In this document: piece by piece, positions 31,152 to 39,480 of the stretch
Layout of the letters: each line of letters starts with the position of its first letter
Numbering within the stretch: position 1 is the first letter of the stretch
Assembly: GCF_024435355.1 (NCBI RefSeq)
Contig: NZ_JAMJWG010000033.1
Span: 1-64,000, forward strand
DNA length: 64,000 bases
Source of the DNA: Streptomyces odontomachi
GTDB taxonomy: Bacteria > Actinomycetota > Actinomycetes > Streptomycetales > Streptomycetaceae
Direction: 5' to 3'
The notes under the pieces: model-generated
What the model was told of the DNA's origin: nothing
What the model saw: the letters and a program-made list of their open reading frames with translations, nothing else
Databases searched by the model: none
Made by a program: the position numbers and the translations under genes

Positions 31152-31181
31152 TTGACAGGCATGAATTGCTGGCCATAGTTT
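31152..31181 (+). promoter_or_regulatory. Housekeeping-type promoter (TTGACA-N18-TAGTTT)
   Basis: A -35 TTGACA (31152-31157) and -10 TAGTTT (31176-31181) are separated by 18 bases, close to the HrdB consensus. A short inverted repeat GAAC-TGT-GTTC (31185-31195) follows at the likely start site, a possible IclR-type operator. It reads into the decayed dhaK region and then dhaL. Confidence 0.65.
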
Positions 31182-31620
31182 TCCGAACTGTGTTCATCCA
31201 TGGTGAATGACTTCCGGATGGGGCACGTTATCCGGTTTCCCGAGTCGGCCGCCGACCTGCCCGTGCCTGACCATCTGGCGGTCGTCTCCCTTCATATTCC
31301 GCTCCCCGCGGAGGAGGTGAGGCGCCCAGCCACCGCTCGGCATCGGGCGATCATGGAAGACAGCATCGACCCCCAGAGGCCGCTCGCCGGTCCGGCGTGC
31401 GCCGCGCTGCTGACGCCCGTCGGCGTCGGCACGTTACCCGCGGCGCTCGGCGTCGCCGACAACTCGTTCCGCACGGCACGGCCAAGGCCGTTCGCCCTGG
31501 CCCCCGTCGCCGTGGTCATGGAGGTGGGCCGGGCGCCCGGCCGGGTCCGCGACCGCCGGGCCGAGCCGACCGCGCCCGTGGCGTCGGCGGTGTCGAGGAT
31601 GCCGCGGCTGCCCTGGGGGA

Positions 31621-32092
31621 ACGTCTCCGTGGTCGAGGTGCGCAGGGCACACGGGACAGCCCGGTGCCGCGGTCGCCGGGTCCGTCGAGAAGATCGCCGA
31701 TGTCCTCGTTGAGCAGGGCGCCGAGCGTGCCGCCCGTGTCGTGCGGGGCCACCGGGCCCGCCCTGTGCCCGGCTCCGCACCACGGCCGCGCCCACGGTCC
31801 GACTCGCCCACACCCGCGGCACGTCCGGCCGTGCACCGCCGGACGGCGGGATCGCGGTGGGCCTCGGCGGCGCCGGCGAACCAGGGCGCGGCTCGGTGCC
31901 GGACGGCTCGGCCGAGGAGGTCGTGACCAGTCGGGAGAGGGCCGGAGTCGCTCCTCCGGAGGCCCGGCGCAGGCCGGTGCGCCATCGCTACGGGATGCGT
32001 CCCGGGGTGGCCCCCGCTTTCGACGGGGGCGCGCCGCCGCGATGACTTACGACGCTCCGTCCGGTCAACACCCGTGCCGGCGCCGCGGCGTA
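31621..32092 (+). pseudogene. dhaK: Decayed dihydroxyacetone kinase subunit DhaK remnant
   Basis: No intact frame covers 31200-32160, but three pieces read like DhaK in the right order. AVAGSVEKIADVLVEQGA (about 31669-31722) matches the family's VAGTVLVEKIAGALAEQGA region. VGLGGAGEPGRGSVP, then AEEVV (31857-31925), matches the IGIHGEPG loop. A DAP-VRSTPVPA junction near 32050-32080 matches the C-terminal WDAPVRTPA. The pieces lie in different frames, so frameshifts and deletions have broken the gene. Adjacent intact dhaL fits the normal dhaK-dhaL order. The 5' part (31200-31620) shows nothing recognisable. The comparison sequences are from memory. Confidence 0.6.
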
Positions 32093-32166
32093 CCGCGCCC
32101 CGGATCCGCTCCCGGTCGACCCGACCGTGCACCCCGCCATCCACACCAACGTTGAACGGAGACCTC

Positions 32167-32793
32167 GTGGACATCGACCTCGCCCGAGCGTGGGCACAGG
32201 CCATGGCCGCCGCCGTGGAGGTGCACAAGGACCACCTCACCCAGCTGGACTCGGCGATCGGCGACGCCGACCACGGCGTCAACATGCACCGCGGGTTCTC
32301 CGCCGTCTTGTCCGCCCTGGCCGGCTTACGGCCGGACACCGTCGGGGACGTGCTGGACACCACCGGCCTGACCTTCGTCTCCAGCGTCGGCGGCGCCTCC
32401 GGCCCGTTGTACGGAGGCGCCTTCCGTGCCATGGGCGCGGTCCTGGACACCGCCCTCGCCGATCCGGGACGGTTCGCCGTCGCACTCGCCGCCGGCCTGG
32501 CCAGCATCCGGAAACTCGGTGCCGCGACGCCCGGCGACAAGACCATGATCGACGCCTTCGCGCCCGCGGTGACCGCCTTCGGACAGCAGGCCGACGGGGG
32601 AGGCGACTTCGCCACCGCGGCGCTCGCCGCCGCGGACGCCGCGGAGGAAGGCATGCGCGCCACCGTCCTGATGCGGGCCCGCAAGGGCCGCGCCTCCTAC
32701 CTCGGTGCCCGCAGCGTCGGCCACCAGGATCCCGGTGCCACGTCCACCGCGCTGGTCTTCCGTGCGCTGGCCGATACGGCGGTGGCCCGGTGA
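32167..32793 (+). CDS. dhaL: Dihydroxyacetone kinase ADP-binding subunit DhaL
   Basis: A 208-residue protein of full DhaL length. The nucleotide/metal site is intact: DSAIGDADHGVNMHRGF, GGASGPLYG, GDKTMIDA, and ARKGRASYLGARSVGHQDPG. DhaL holds ADP/ATP and phosphorylates dihydroxyacetone bound covalently to DhaK. Here DhaK is broken and no DhaM is present, so the subunit may be orphaned or may pair with a DhaK encoded elsewhere. GTG 32167 follows GGAGA. Confidence 0.92.
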   Translation: MDIDLARAWAQAMAAAVEVHKDHLTQLDSAIGDADHGVNMHRGFSAVLSALAGLRPDTVGDVLDTTGLTFVSSVGGASGPLYGGAFRAMGAVLDTALADPGRFAVALAAGLASIRKLGAATPGDKTMIDAFAPAVTAFGQQADGGGDFATAALAAADAAEEGMRATVLMRARKGRASYLGARSVGHQDPGATSTALVFRALADTAVAR

Positions 32794-32882
32794 CCGATCG
32801 CAGCCTGGGCCCTGGGCCCACCGCCGTACGCTCATTCCAGCGGCCCGTTCGTCACGCGGTCCTGGACGACGAGGGGAGCCCG

Positions 32883-33629
32883 ATGAACCACCGGCAGTCC
32901 ACCAGCAGGCCCGACGAACCGAACGCGACCCGCCCCGCCGTCGGTCCCGCGATGCGCGTCCTCGTCGCCGACGGGCACCATCTGTTACGCGACGCCCTGT
33001 GCGTGCTGCTGGCCCGGGAGAAGGACCTGGTGACGGTCGAGCAGGCGCCCGACGGGGACACGGCGATAGCACTCACCCGCACCTGCCGTCCGGACGTGGT
33101 GCTGCTCGACCTGAAGACACCGGGCCCCGGTCCGGTCGCGACCGTGGTGGAGATCAAAGCGGCGCACCCGAACGTGCGTGTCATCGCGCTGGCTTCGCAC
33201 GAGGACCAGACACTACGGCGATGGGTGATCGAGGCGGGAGCCGAGCAGTACCTGTCGAAGGAGTCCTCCTACGACGCGCTGGTGTGTGCCATACGCGGGG
33301 GCCGAAGCCGTCCCGCCGACACCCTGAACCGTACGTCCCTGCCGCGCTCGCCGCTCGGGGACCTGGCCACCGTGCTCACCCCCAGGGAAGCCGAGATCAT
33401 GGTGTACGTCGCACAGGCGCTCAGCAACCGCCAGATCGGCCGGCTGCTCTCCATCGCGGAGGACACCGTCAAACGGCACCTCCGTAACGTCTTCAAGAAA
33501 CTCAACGTGGGCTCGCGCGTGGAGGCCGTGAACCTTCTCTTCGGGGGTACGTCCGGCGGCCTGCACCGGATGCTCCAGGTCCCGCCGACCGAGCTTTCCG
33601 ACCTCGGTGCCGACCCGGTCTCCCTCTGA
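32883..33629 (+). CDS. NarL/LuxR-type response regulator
   Basis: A 248-residue regulator. The receiver keeps one acidic-pocket Asp (VADGH), the phospho-acceptor in VVLLDLK and the Lys in YLSKESS, so phosphorylation remains possible. The DNA-binding domain (VLTPREAEIMVYVAQALSNR, then EDTVKRHLRNVFKKL) is nearly identical to that of the protein at 11193-11909. The two may bind related sites. No histidine kinase gene is adjacent. ATG 32883 is about 90 bp after dhaL. Confidence 0.9.
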   Translation: MNHRQSTSRPDEPNATRPAVGPAMRVLVADGHHLLRDALCVLLAREKDLVTVEQAPDGDTAIALTRTCRPDVVLLDLKTPGPGPVATVVEIKAAHPNVRVIALASHEDQTLRRWVIEAGAEQYLSKESSYDALVCAIRGGRSRPADTLNRTSLPRSPLGDLATVLTPREAEIMVYVAQALSNRQIGRLLSIAEDTVKRHLRNVFKKLNVGSRVEAVNLLFGGTSGGLHRMLQVPPTELSDLGADPVSL

Positions 33630-33697
33630 GCCCGCGTCCGAGTCCTCCGCTGGAAGGGACGGGGACATCGGGATGCCCGCAGGTGCCCCGGTGACGG

Positions 33698-34645
33698 CTA
33701 CCGCCAGGCCATCGACGCGGCGCCCAGCAACCCCGACGCGGCCCCGAGGCCGGCACGGTGCAGCGGGGGTGGGCAACGGCGCCGGCACCCGGCGGTGCAG
33801 GCCTCGCGCAGCGCGTCATGGAGCACACCGTCCGCCGTGCCGAGACCCCCGCCGATGACGACGGCCTCCGGATCGAGCAGCGCCACCACCCAGGCCAGCG
33901 CCGTGCCCAGGGCCAGGCCCGCGGTGCGCAGCAGCGCAGCCGCCGTACCGTCACCGGCCGCGGCACGGCGCACGACGTCCCGCGCCCCGGTGACCGCCTC
34001 GCCCGTGGCGTGCGTGTACCGGGCGGCGAGACCCGCACCGGACGCGTACGCCTCCAGGCTCGCCGGCGCTCTGCCGTCCCCCGGGGCAGCTGCGCCGCCC
34101 CCACCCGCCGAGAACCCCGCGTCGACGGAGGCCGGCACCTCGAACGTGCCGAGGGCGAGCGCCTCACCGCGGTGCCCGCGCCAGGGCCGGCCGTCCTGGA
34201 CGAACGCGGCGGAGAGCCCGGTGCCCACGGAGACGTACAGGAACGAACCGTGCCCGCGGCCACGGCCCGAGCGGGCCTCGGCGAGCGCGGCGCAGCGCAC
34301 GTCGGAGTCCACGACCACCGGGCGACCCGGCACCAAAGGCGCCAGCAGGTCGGCCGGCTGGCTGTTCCAGTCCAGCACCTCGCTGCTGGTCAACCGGCCG
34401 TCGGCGGTCACGTACTCGGGGAAGCCGGCGCCGATCCCGGCCACCTCGACGCCGCGTTCGGCGGCGGCCGCGACCGTCTCCCGGGCCGCTGCCACGGTCC
34501 CGGCGAGCCCCGGGTCCCGCCGGCCGGCCCGGACGGTCGGCCGGGTGACCGTGTGCAGCACGCGCCCCTCGGCGGTCACCAGGGCGGCCCGGATCGACGT
34601 GCCCCCGACATCGAGGGCGACCACCGCCGTGCTCAGGGCCGCCAT
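33698..34645 (-). CDS. ROK-family sugar kinase
   Basis: A 315-residue ROK protein. The N-terminal phosphate-binding motif is VVALDVGGTSIRAALV, and GIGAGFPEYV, SVGTGLSAAF and DPEAVVIGGGLG follow in family order. The usual CxCGxxGCxE zinc motif is missing from the expected place; HRGEALALGTFEVP and a Gly/Ala-rich insert stand there. It lacks a DNA-binding domain, so it is a kinase, not a ROK repressor. It probably phosphorylates a hexose released by the neighbouring hydrolases. It overlaps the cupin gene by 13 bases. Confidence 0.85.
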   Translation of the reverse strand: MAALSTAVVALDVGGTSIRAALVTAEGRVLHTVTRPTVRAGRRDPGLAGTVAAARETVAAAAERGVEVAGIGAGFPEYVTADGRLTSSEVLDWNSQPADLLAPLVPGRPVVVDSDVRCAALAEARSGRGRGHGSFLYVSVGTGLSAAFVQDGRPWRGHRGEALALGTFEVPASVDAGFSAGGGGAAAPGDGRAPASLEAYASGAGLAARYTHATGEAVTGARDVVRRAAAGDGTAAALLRTAGLALGTALAWVVALLDPEAVVIGGGLGTADGVLHDALREACTAGCRRRCPPPLHRAGLGAASGLLGAASMAWR

Positions 34646-35505
34646 CCCTCGGGCACCCGGCCGGCCCCCGCCCAGTAGCGCGCCCCCGCACCCTCGACGT
34701 CCACCAGCCGGTACTCCGTGCCTTTCGGCAGGTAGGCCGCGTCATCGGGGTCGACGCGGTGCCACGCCGGGCCCTCGTACGACGGCAGGTGCAGGTACAG
34801 CGAGCCCTCCGTCACGTAGAGGACGGTCTCGTCGCGCGCGGTGTGCACGGCACCCGAGTGGCCCGGGGACAGCCGGCCGCGGGTGACCGTCAGGTACGCG
34901 GTGTCCACTGCGGTGCCCGCGAGGTGCCCGCCGTCCTCCTCGGGCAGCCAGTACAACAGGTCGTCCTCGCGGACGACGTGGATCCGCTCGGTGGCGTCCC
35001 GTTCGGCACGCGCCTGCGGCCAGCGGCCGTCCCACCGGTCGTCGCGGTACCGGGTCCGTTGCAGCAGCGGCCGGCTGCGGGCGTACGGCGACGCGGTGCC
35101 GCGGGACGGCGGCGGTGCGAAGAACTCCAGGACGCGCACCGGCTGGTGGCGCGGGTTCACGGCGTGGTTCCAGGTGTCCCGGCGGAAGAAGCCGACCTCG
35201 CCGGCGCCGAGCGGGCGGACCTCGCCGTGCTCCGGGTCGATCAGGATCAGCTCTCCGGAGAGCACGACGTAGGCCACGTCGGCCGCGAACACCGTGGGGT
35301 TCGCCGCGGAGTGCACGTAGCGTCCGCGCGGGGTGAGCGTGTACTGCAACACGTGCAGGTCCGACGAGGAGACGTACACCTGGTCGCTGACGTGGCCGGA
35401 GCCGCCCGGGTCGCCCCACAGATGGCGCACCGCGTCCTGGTGCCGGATGACGGTCGGATGGTCGTAGGTCGGGCGTGGCGTGGGGCGGCGGGCGGCCTGG
35501 GTCAT
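34633..35505 (-). CDS. Bicupin protein
   Basis: A 290-residue protein with two cupin barrels (about 45-145 and 185-285). Barrel one has HVLQYTLTPRGRYVHSAAN and barrel two GRLSPGHSGAVHTARDETVL, with His residues suited to metal binding. Similar bicupins act as isomerases or sugar-acid processing enzymes, or sense ligands. It lies between PhyH and ROK genes in one minus-strand operon. The ATG at 35505 was chosen over a frame that runs far upstream without a real gene. Confidence 0.8.
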   Translation of the reverse strand: MTQAARRPTPRPTYDHPTVIRHQDAVRHLWGDPGGSGHVSDQVYVSSSDLHVLQYTLTPRGRYVHSAANPTVFAADVAYVVLSGELILIDPEHGEVRPLGAGEVGFFRRDTWNHAVNPRHQPVRVLEFFAPPPSRGTASPYARSRPLLQRTRYRDDRWDGRWPQARAERDATERIHVVREDDLLYWLPEEDGGHLAGTAVDTAYLTVTRGRLSPGHSGAVHTARDETVLYVTEGSLYLHLPSYEGPAWHRVDPDDAAYLPKGTEYRLVDVEGAGARYWAGAGRVPEGWRP

Positions 35506-35561
35506 GGGTGCTCCTCGTGGGGCGGGTGCGCAGGGGCGGCGTGCGCGGGTGCGCGGCGGGC

Positions 35562-36338
35562 TCAGACGTCGGCGACCAGCTGCCCGCCCGCCAGGAAGGG
35601 TTCGAACGAGCCCTGCGGGGTGGCCGCGTCGTCCTTGGCGGTGATGATCTCCTTGGAGTACTGCGCGAGGTAGACCCGGCGGTGCCGGTCGGTGAGGTTG
35701 GGGCCGCTGCGGTGCATCACGACGCTGGAGAACACCACGATCGAACCGGCCGGGGCGGTCATCGGAACGCCGGGGTCCGACCCGAAGTAGCACACCCGGT
35801 CGTTGCTCACCGGGTCGGTGATGTGCTTTACGTACGACCGGATGCCGGAGCGCGAGTAGGGCAGCAGGTAGACCGGGCCGTTGTCCAGGGTGACGTCGTC
35901 CAGCGCGATCCACAGGGTGAGGTACGGCTCGTGGTCCTCGTGCACGTAGCCCGAGTCCTGGTGCCAGGAGAACTCCGTGTCCGGGTCGCCGGCCTTGATG
36001 ACGTACTGCTCCCAGAACAGGTAGGCGTCGTCGCCGAGCGTCGCCCGGCAGATCTCCGCGACCGTGTCGCTGAACAGGAACGTCCGTAGCTCGGGCCGGT
36101 CCCGGTAGATCATGTTGCTGAAGTAGCGCTTGCCGCGGTGGTTGATGCCGATGCTGTCGACGCCGGCCTCGTCCATGGCGGCGTCGAGCTTGTCGACGGA
36201 GTACCGGGCGCCCCCGCGGAGCAGTTCGAGCTGCTCGTCGGTGAGGACGCGTTCGAGCACGAAGTAGCCCTCGTTCTCGTACTGGGCGCGGAGTTCGGGC
36301 GTCACAAGGCCGCCGTGTACGACGTCGGTCGATGGCAT
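35562..36338 (-). CDS. Phytanoyl-CoA dioxygenase (PhyH)-family oxygenase
   Basis: A 258-residue Fe(II)/2-oxoglutarate enzyme. The iron ligands HxD are in WHQDSGYV and the distal His in VVMHRSGPNLT, with the 2-oxoglutarate Arg in RRVYLAQYS. Family members hydroxylate diverse small molecules, including ectoine and lipids. Its presence at the head of a cupin-ROK operon suggests oxidation of a sugar derivative, but the substrate is unknown. ATG 36338 is preceded by AGGAGG four bases away. It is divergent from the AraC regulator, which probably controls it. Confidence 0.9.
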   Translation of the reverse strand: MPSTDVVHGGLVTPELRAQYENEGYFVLERVLTDEQLELLRGGARYSVDKLDAAMDEAGVDSIGINHRGKRYFSNMIYRDRPELRTFLFSDTVAEICRATLGDDAYLFWEQYVIKAGDPDTEFSWHQDSGYVHEDHEPYLTLWIALDDVTLDNGPVYLLPYSRSGIRSYVKHITDPVSNDRVCYFGSDPGVPMTAPAGSIVVFSSVVMHRSGPNLTDRHRRVYLAQYSKEIITAKDDAATPQGSFEPFLAGGQLVADV

Positions 36339-36467
36339 GGGTCCTCCTGGGATCGCCGGGGCGCATGGTCCCCGCGGTCGTCGTGCCGACGCGAACAACG
36401 CTAGGCCGCGGCTCGCAGGCCGCGGAATGCACGGATGCGGCACGGGCATGAACGTTTTGGCGCCGGC

Positions 36468-36473
36468 TAGAGT
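36468..36473 (+). promoter_or_regulatory. -10 element (TAGAGT) of a leaderless araC-type gene
   Basis: TAGAGT ends seven bases before the GTG start at 36481, and no ribosome binding site is present. That spacing is what actinobacterial leaderless transcripts show. No good -35 is seen. Confidence 0.55.
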
Positions 36474-36480
36474 CGGCCGG

Positions 36481-37353
36481 GTGAGCTTCCGCACCGTCGT
36501 CGCCGTCTCCGGAGGGCCGCAGACCCGCCTCGGCCGGCTCGTCCTCGCAGGTGAAGTGGTCGACGCCGAGCCGATCATGCCGTCCACGCTGCGCGTGATG
36601 GACGACTACGTGCTGTCCATCGTCTTGGACGGAGCGGGCGGTTACCGGGACGCCGAGGGCCGCGAGGAGCAGCTCGGCCCCGGCGCGCACACGATCGTCC
36701 CGCCCGGTGTCCCGCACTGGTACGGCACCGCTCCGGGGGAGCGCTGGACGGAGCTGTTCGTCGTCTTCACCGGGCCGCTGTTCGACTCCGTGGCCCCCCT
36801 GGCGGGGCTTGACGTCGCGGGTCCCCGCCATCCGCGCCCGGTCCCCTCGATCGAGGCGCTGCGCAGCGTGCTGCGCACGCCCCCGCCCTCGCGCCGGGCC
36901 GCCGAACACCAGTTGTTCGCCCTCGCCGACTGGCTGCTCGACGCCCAGGACGGCGACCGGCGGTGGGACCCGGGCGCGGCCGGCGCCGGTGGCGACGGCG
37001 GACCGGCGGACGGCGCCGCCGGGCCGCCCGGGCGTGAGCTGAGCGCCGAAGTCGCGCACGGCGTCGACCGGCTGGGCGACGACCTCACGGCCGCGCTGGA
37101 CCTGCGGGCCGTCGCCGCCGAGACCGGCCTCACCTACGACACGTTCCGCCGCAGGTTCACCGCCGAGGTCGGCCGGTCGCCGTCCGCGTTCCGCACGGCC
37201 CGCCGGTTGCAGACCGCCGCCACGCTGTTGCGGCTGACCGGGATGACCCATCGGGAGATCGCCCGGACCTTGGGTTTCGCCGATGAGTTCCACTTCTCGC
37301 GGCGGTTTCGGGCGCACTTCGGCGTCGCGCCGCGCGACTACCGCAGCCCCTGA
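36481..37353 (+). CDS. AraC-family transcriptional regulator
   Basis: A 290-residue regulator. The N-terminal half is a cupin-like ligand domain (GAHTIVPPGVPHWYGTAPGE). The C-terminal double helix-turn-helix includes LDLRAVAAETGLTYDTFRRR and the hallmark REIARTLGFADEFHFSRRFR. It is divergent from the PhyH-cupin-ROK operon and upstream of the GH39 operon, so it is likely a local sugar-responsive activator. A Gly/Ala-rich linker joins the halves. GTG 36481 has no ribosome binding site and looks leaderless. Confidence 0.9.
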   Translation: MSFRTVVAVSGGPQTRLGRLVLAGEVVDAEPIMPSTLRVMDDYVLSIVLDGAGGYRDAEGREEQLGPGAHTIVPPGVPHWYGTAPGERWTELFVVFTGPLFDSVAPLAGLDVAGPRHPRPVPSIEALRSVLRTPPPSRRAAEHQLFALADWLLDAQDGDRRWDPGAAGAGGDGGPADGAAGPPGRELSAEVAHGVDRLGDDLTAALDLRAVAAETGLTYDTFRRRFTAEVGRSPSAFRTARRLQTAATLLRLTGMTHREIARTLGFADEFHFSRRFRAHFGVAPRDYRSP

Positions 37354-37452
37354 CAACTCCCGCAGTTCCGTGCGGACCTGACCGCGGTCCCGGCCGCACC
37401 CGGCGAGCGGACAGCGTCTTGACACCTTGCCCGCCGTGCTGTGGGGTACTCG

Positions 37453-37479
37453 GAAACCGGTTTCAGCGAAACCGGTTTC
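37453..37479. promoter_or_regulatory. Tandem LacI-type operator before GH39 operon
   Basis: GAAACCGGTTTC, a perfect 12-bp palindrome, occurs at 37453-37464 and again at 37468-37479, three bases apart. It has the central CG and dyad symmetry of LacI/GalR-family sites. Nearly the same pair lies beside the lacI gene at 54569-54594, so that protein probably binds here, about 130 bp before the GH39 start. Confidence 0.85.
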
Positions 37480-37608
37480 AGGCCGGATCCGCAAGCGGCA
37501 CTTCCCCCCCCGGTGCCGGCGAGGGCGGCCGCGCGAACCCCCTCTTTTCACGACGACTCTTTCGAACGACGACCCGAACGACGACCTGAACGACGACCTG
37601 GAGGACGG

Positions 37609-39480
37609 ATGAGCACCGGTATCGAGCGCACTGTGGAGGACGAGGGCTCCGCCGGCGATCGCACCGCCCGCGAGGACTGGGAGCAGCGCATCTCCCTGCG
37701 CTCCGACCAGCGCGACACCACGGCCGTTCCCGATCTGCCGCCCCCGGCCGGCCTCACGGCCCGAGCCGGCGCCGGCCATGTGACGCTGCGCTGGCAACCC
37801 GTCGACGGCGCCGTCGGCTACCTGGTGCACCGCGCCCCGGCCGGCTCGCCGCGTGCGGCGCTCGCACCGGTCGACCACCACGGCGGCGATGTCCTGGCCA
37901 TCCCGGACACCTGGTACGTCGACACCACCGGCGAGCCCGGCACCGCCTACGACTACGCCGTCGCCTCCGTCCCGACCGTGACCGAGTGCTGCGCCGTGGG
38001 AGAGCCGGTCACCGCGGCGGCGCTGCCCGGGGGCACGGTCGCCCCAGAGGTCGCGCTGGTGGTGGACACCGCAGCCGACGGCGCACCGCTCCCCAGGCCC
38101 TGGCAGCCCATGATCGGCAGCGAACGGCTCAGCCAACTGCTCTGCGAGGACCTCTCCGGAGGCCGCGAGATCGGCACGGAGCTGACGGACGCGCTGCGCC
38201 GGGTGCACGACGAGATCGGCGTCGCCACGGTACGCGCGCACGCGATCCTCCACGACGACCTCGGGGTCTACCGCGAGGTCGACGGCGAGCCGGTGCACGA
38301 CTTCACCGGCATCGACCGGGTCTACGACCGCATCATGGCGATCGGCCTGCGGCCCTGCGTCGAACTGGGCTTCATGCCGCGCGACCTGGCCGGCGAGCCG
38401 GAGCGCACCGTCTTCGAGTACGGCGGCATCATCTCGCCCCCCAAGGACTACGACCGCTGGGCGGATCTGATCAGCGCCCTGGTCCGGCACCTGATGGAAC
38501 GTTACGGCAGGGACGAGGTGCTCGGCTGGGACTTCGAGGTCTGGAACGAGGCGAACCTGTCGGTCTTCTGGTCCAGCACCCGCGACGAGTGGATGCGCCT
38601 GTACGACGTCACCGCCGCCGCCGTGAAGGCGGTCGACCCGCGGCTCGCGGTCGGCGGTCCCTCCTCGGCCGCCGCCGGCTGGGTCGACGAACTGCTGGAG
38701 CACGCCCACCACTCCGGCGCACCCGTCGACTTCGTCACCACGCACACCTACGGCAACGCCCCCCTGGACGTGCGCCCCACGCTGAAGCGCTACCGGTCCA
38801 CCGCACGGATCGTGTGGACCGAGTGGGGCGTGACGCCCACCCACTTCAACCCGGTGAACGACGGCGTCTCCTCGGCGACCTTCCTGCTGCACGGGATGCG
38901 GTCCTCCGCGGGGCGCCTGGACGCGCTGTCGTACTGGGTGGCCAGCGACCACTTCGAGGAGCTCGGCCGGCCGCCCCGGATGCTGCACGGCGGGTTCGGG
39001 CTGATCACCGTCGGCGGCATCGCCAAGGCCCGCTACCACGCCCTGCACCTGCTCTCCCGGCTCGGGCCCACCCAGCTGCCGGTGGCCGCTTCCGGGGACG
39101 GCGCCGACTCTCTCGTGCAGAGCTGGGCGTCCCGGCACGACGACGGCTCGCTGAGCATCCTGGTCTGGAACCACACCCTGGACCAGCACAAGGCCGCCGG
39201 CGACCCCGCCCTGGCCCGCACCGTCCGGCTGGCCCTGCCCGGTGTCGCGCCGGGGGCGACGGCCGAGGTGACGCGCCTGGACGCGGACCACGGCGACGTC
39301 GCGACGCTGGCCGCCCGCCTCGGCGTGGCCGACTGGCCCACCGACGAGCAGTGGGAGCAGCTGCGCGCGGCGGACACCCTCGTCCCGCAGCCCGCGAAGC
39401 TGCGCCACGCCGAGGGCACGGCCGTGCTCGAACTCGACCTGCCGCAGCCGTCCGCCGCGCTGGTCAGGGTGACCACCTGA
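37609..39480 (+). CDS. GH39-like glycoside hydrolase (beta-xylosidase type), first copy
   Basis: A 623-residue enzyme. A fibronectin-III-like segment lies near the N-terminus (AGAGHVTLRWQPVDGAVGYL, about 50-130). The clan-A TIM barrel follows, with the acid/base Glu in FEVWNEANL and the nucleophile Glu in IVWTEWGVTPTHF. The C-terminus is a beta-rich domain. GH39 contains beta-xylosidases and iduronidases. There is no signal peptide, so it acts on imported sugar. I start at ATG 37609, behind GGAGG and after the operators; longer starts would read through them. It overlaps the next gene by one base. About 45 percent similar by eye to that gene. Confidence 0.85.
   Translation: MSTGIERTVEDEGSAGDRTAREDWEQRISLRSDQRDTTAVPDLPPPAGLTARAGAGHVTLRWQPVDGAVGYLVHRAPAGSPRAALAPVDHHGGDVLAIPDTWYVDTTGEPGTAYDYAVASVPTVTECCAVGEPVTAAALPGGTVAPEVALVVDTAADGAPLPRPWQPMIGSERLSQLLCEDLSGGREIGTELTDALRRVHDEIGVATVRAHAILHDDLGVYREVDGEPVHDFTGIDRVYDRIMAIGLRPCVELGFMPRDLAGEPERTVFEYGGIISPPKDYDRWADLISALVRHLMERYGRDEVLGWDFEVWNEANLSVFWSSTRDEWMRLYDVTAAAVKAVDPRLAVGGPSSAAAGWVDELLEHAHHSGAPVDFVTTHTYGNAPLDVRPTLKRYRSTARIVWTEWGVTPTHFNPVNDGVSSATFLLHGMRSSAGRLDALSYWVASDHFEELGRPPRMLHGGFGLITVGGIAKARYHALHLLSRLGPTQLPVAASGDGADSLVQSWASRHDDGSLSILVWNHTLDQHKAAGDPALARTVRLALPGVAPGATAEVTRLDADHGDVATLAARLGVADWPTDEQWEQLRAADTLVPQPAKLRHAEGTAVLELDLPQPSAALVRVTT

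Noticed and set aside
31434..32684. Minus-strand frame over the dhaK remnant and dhaL
   Set aside because: It is antisense to an intact dhaL. A short likeness to DhaM (PVAP...GGT) was noticed but is not sustained and is weaker than the plus-strand DhaK pieces.
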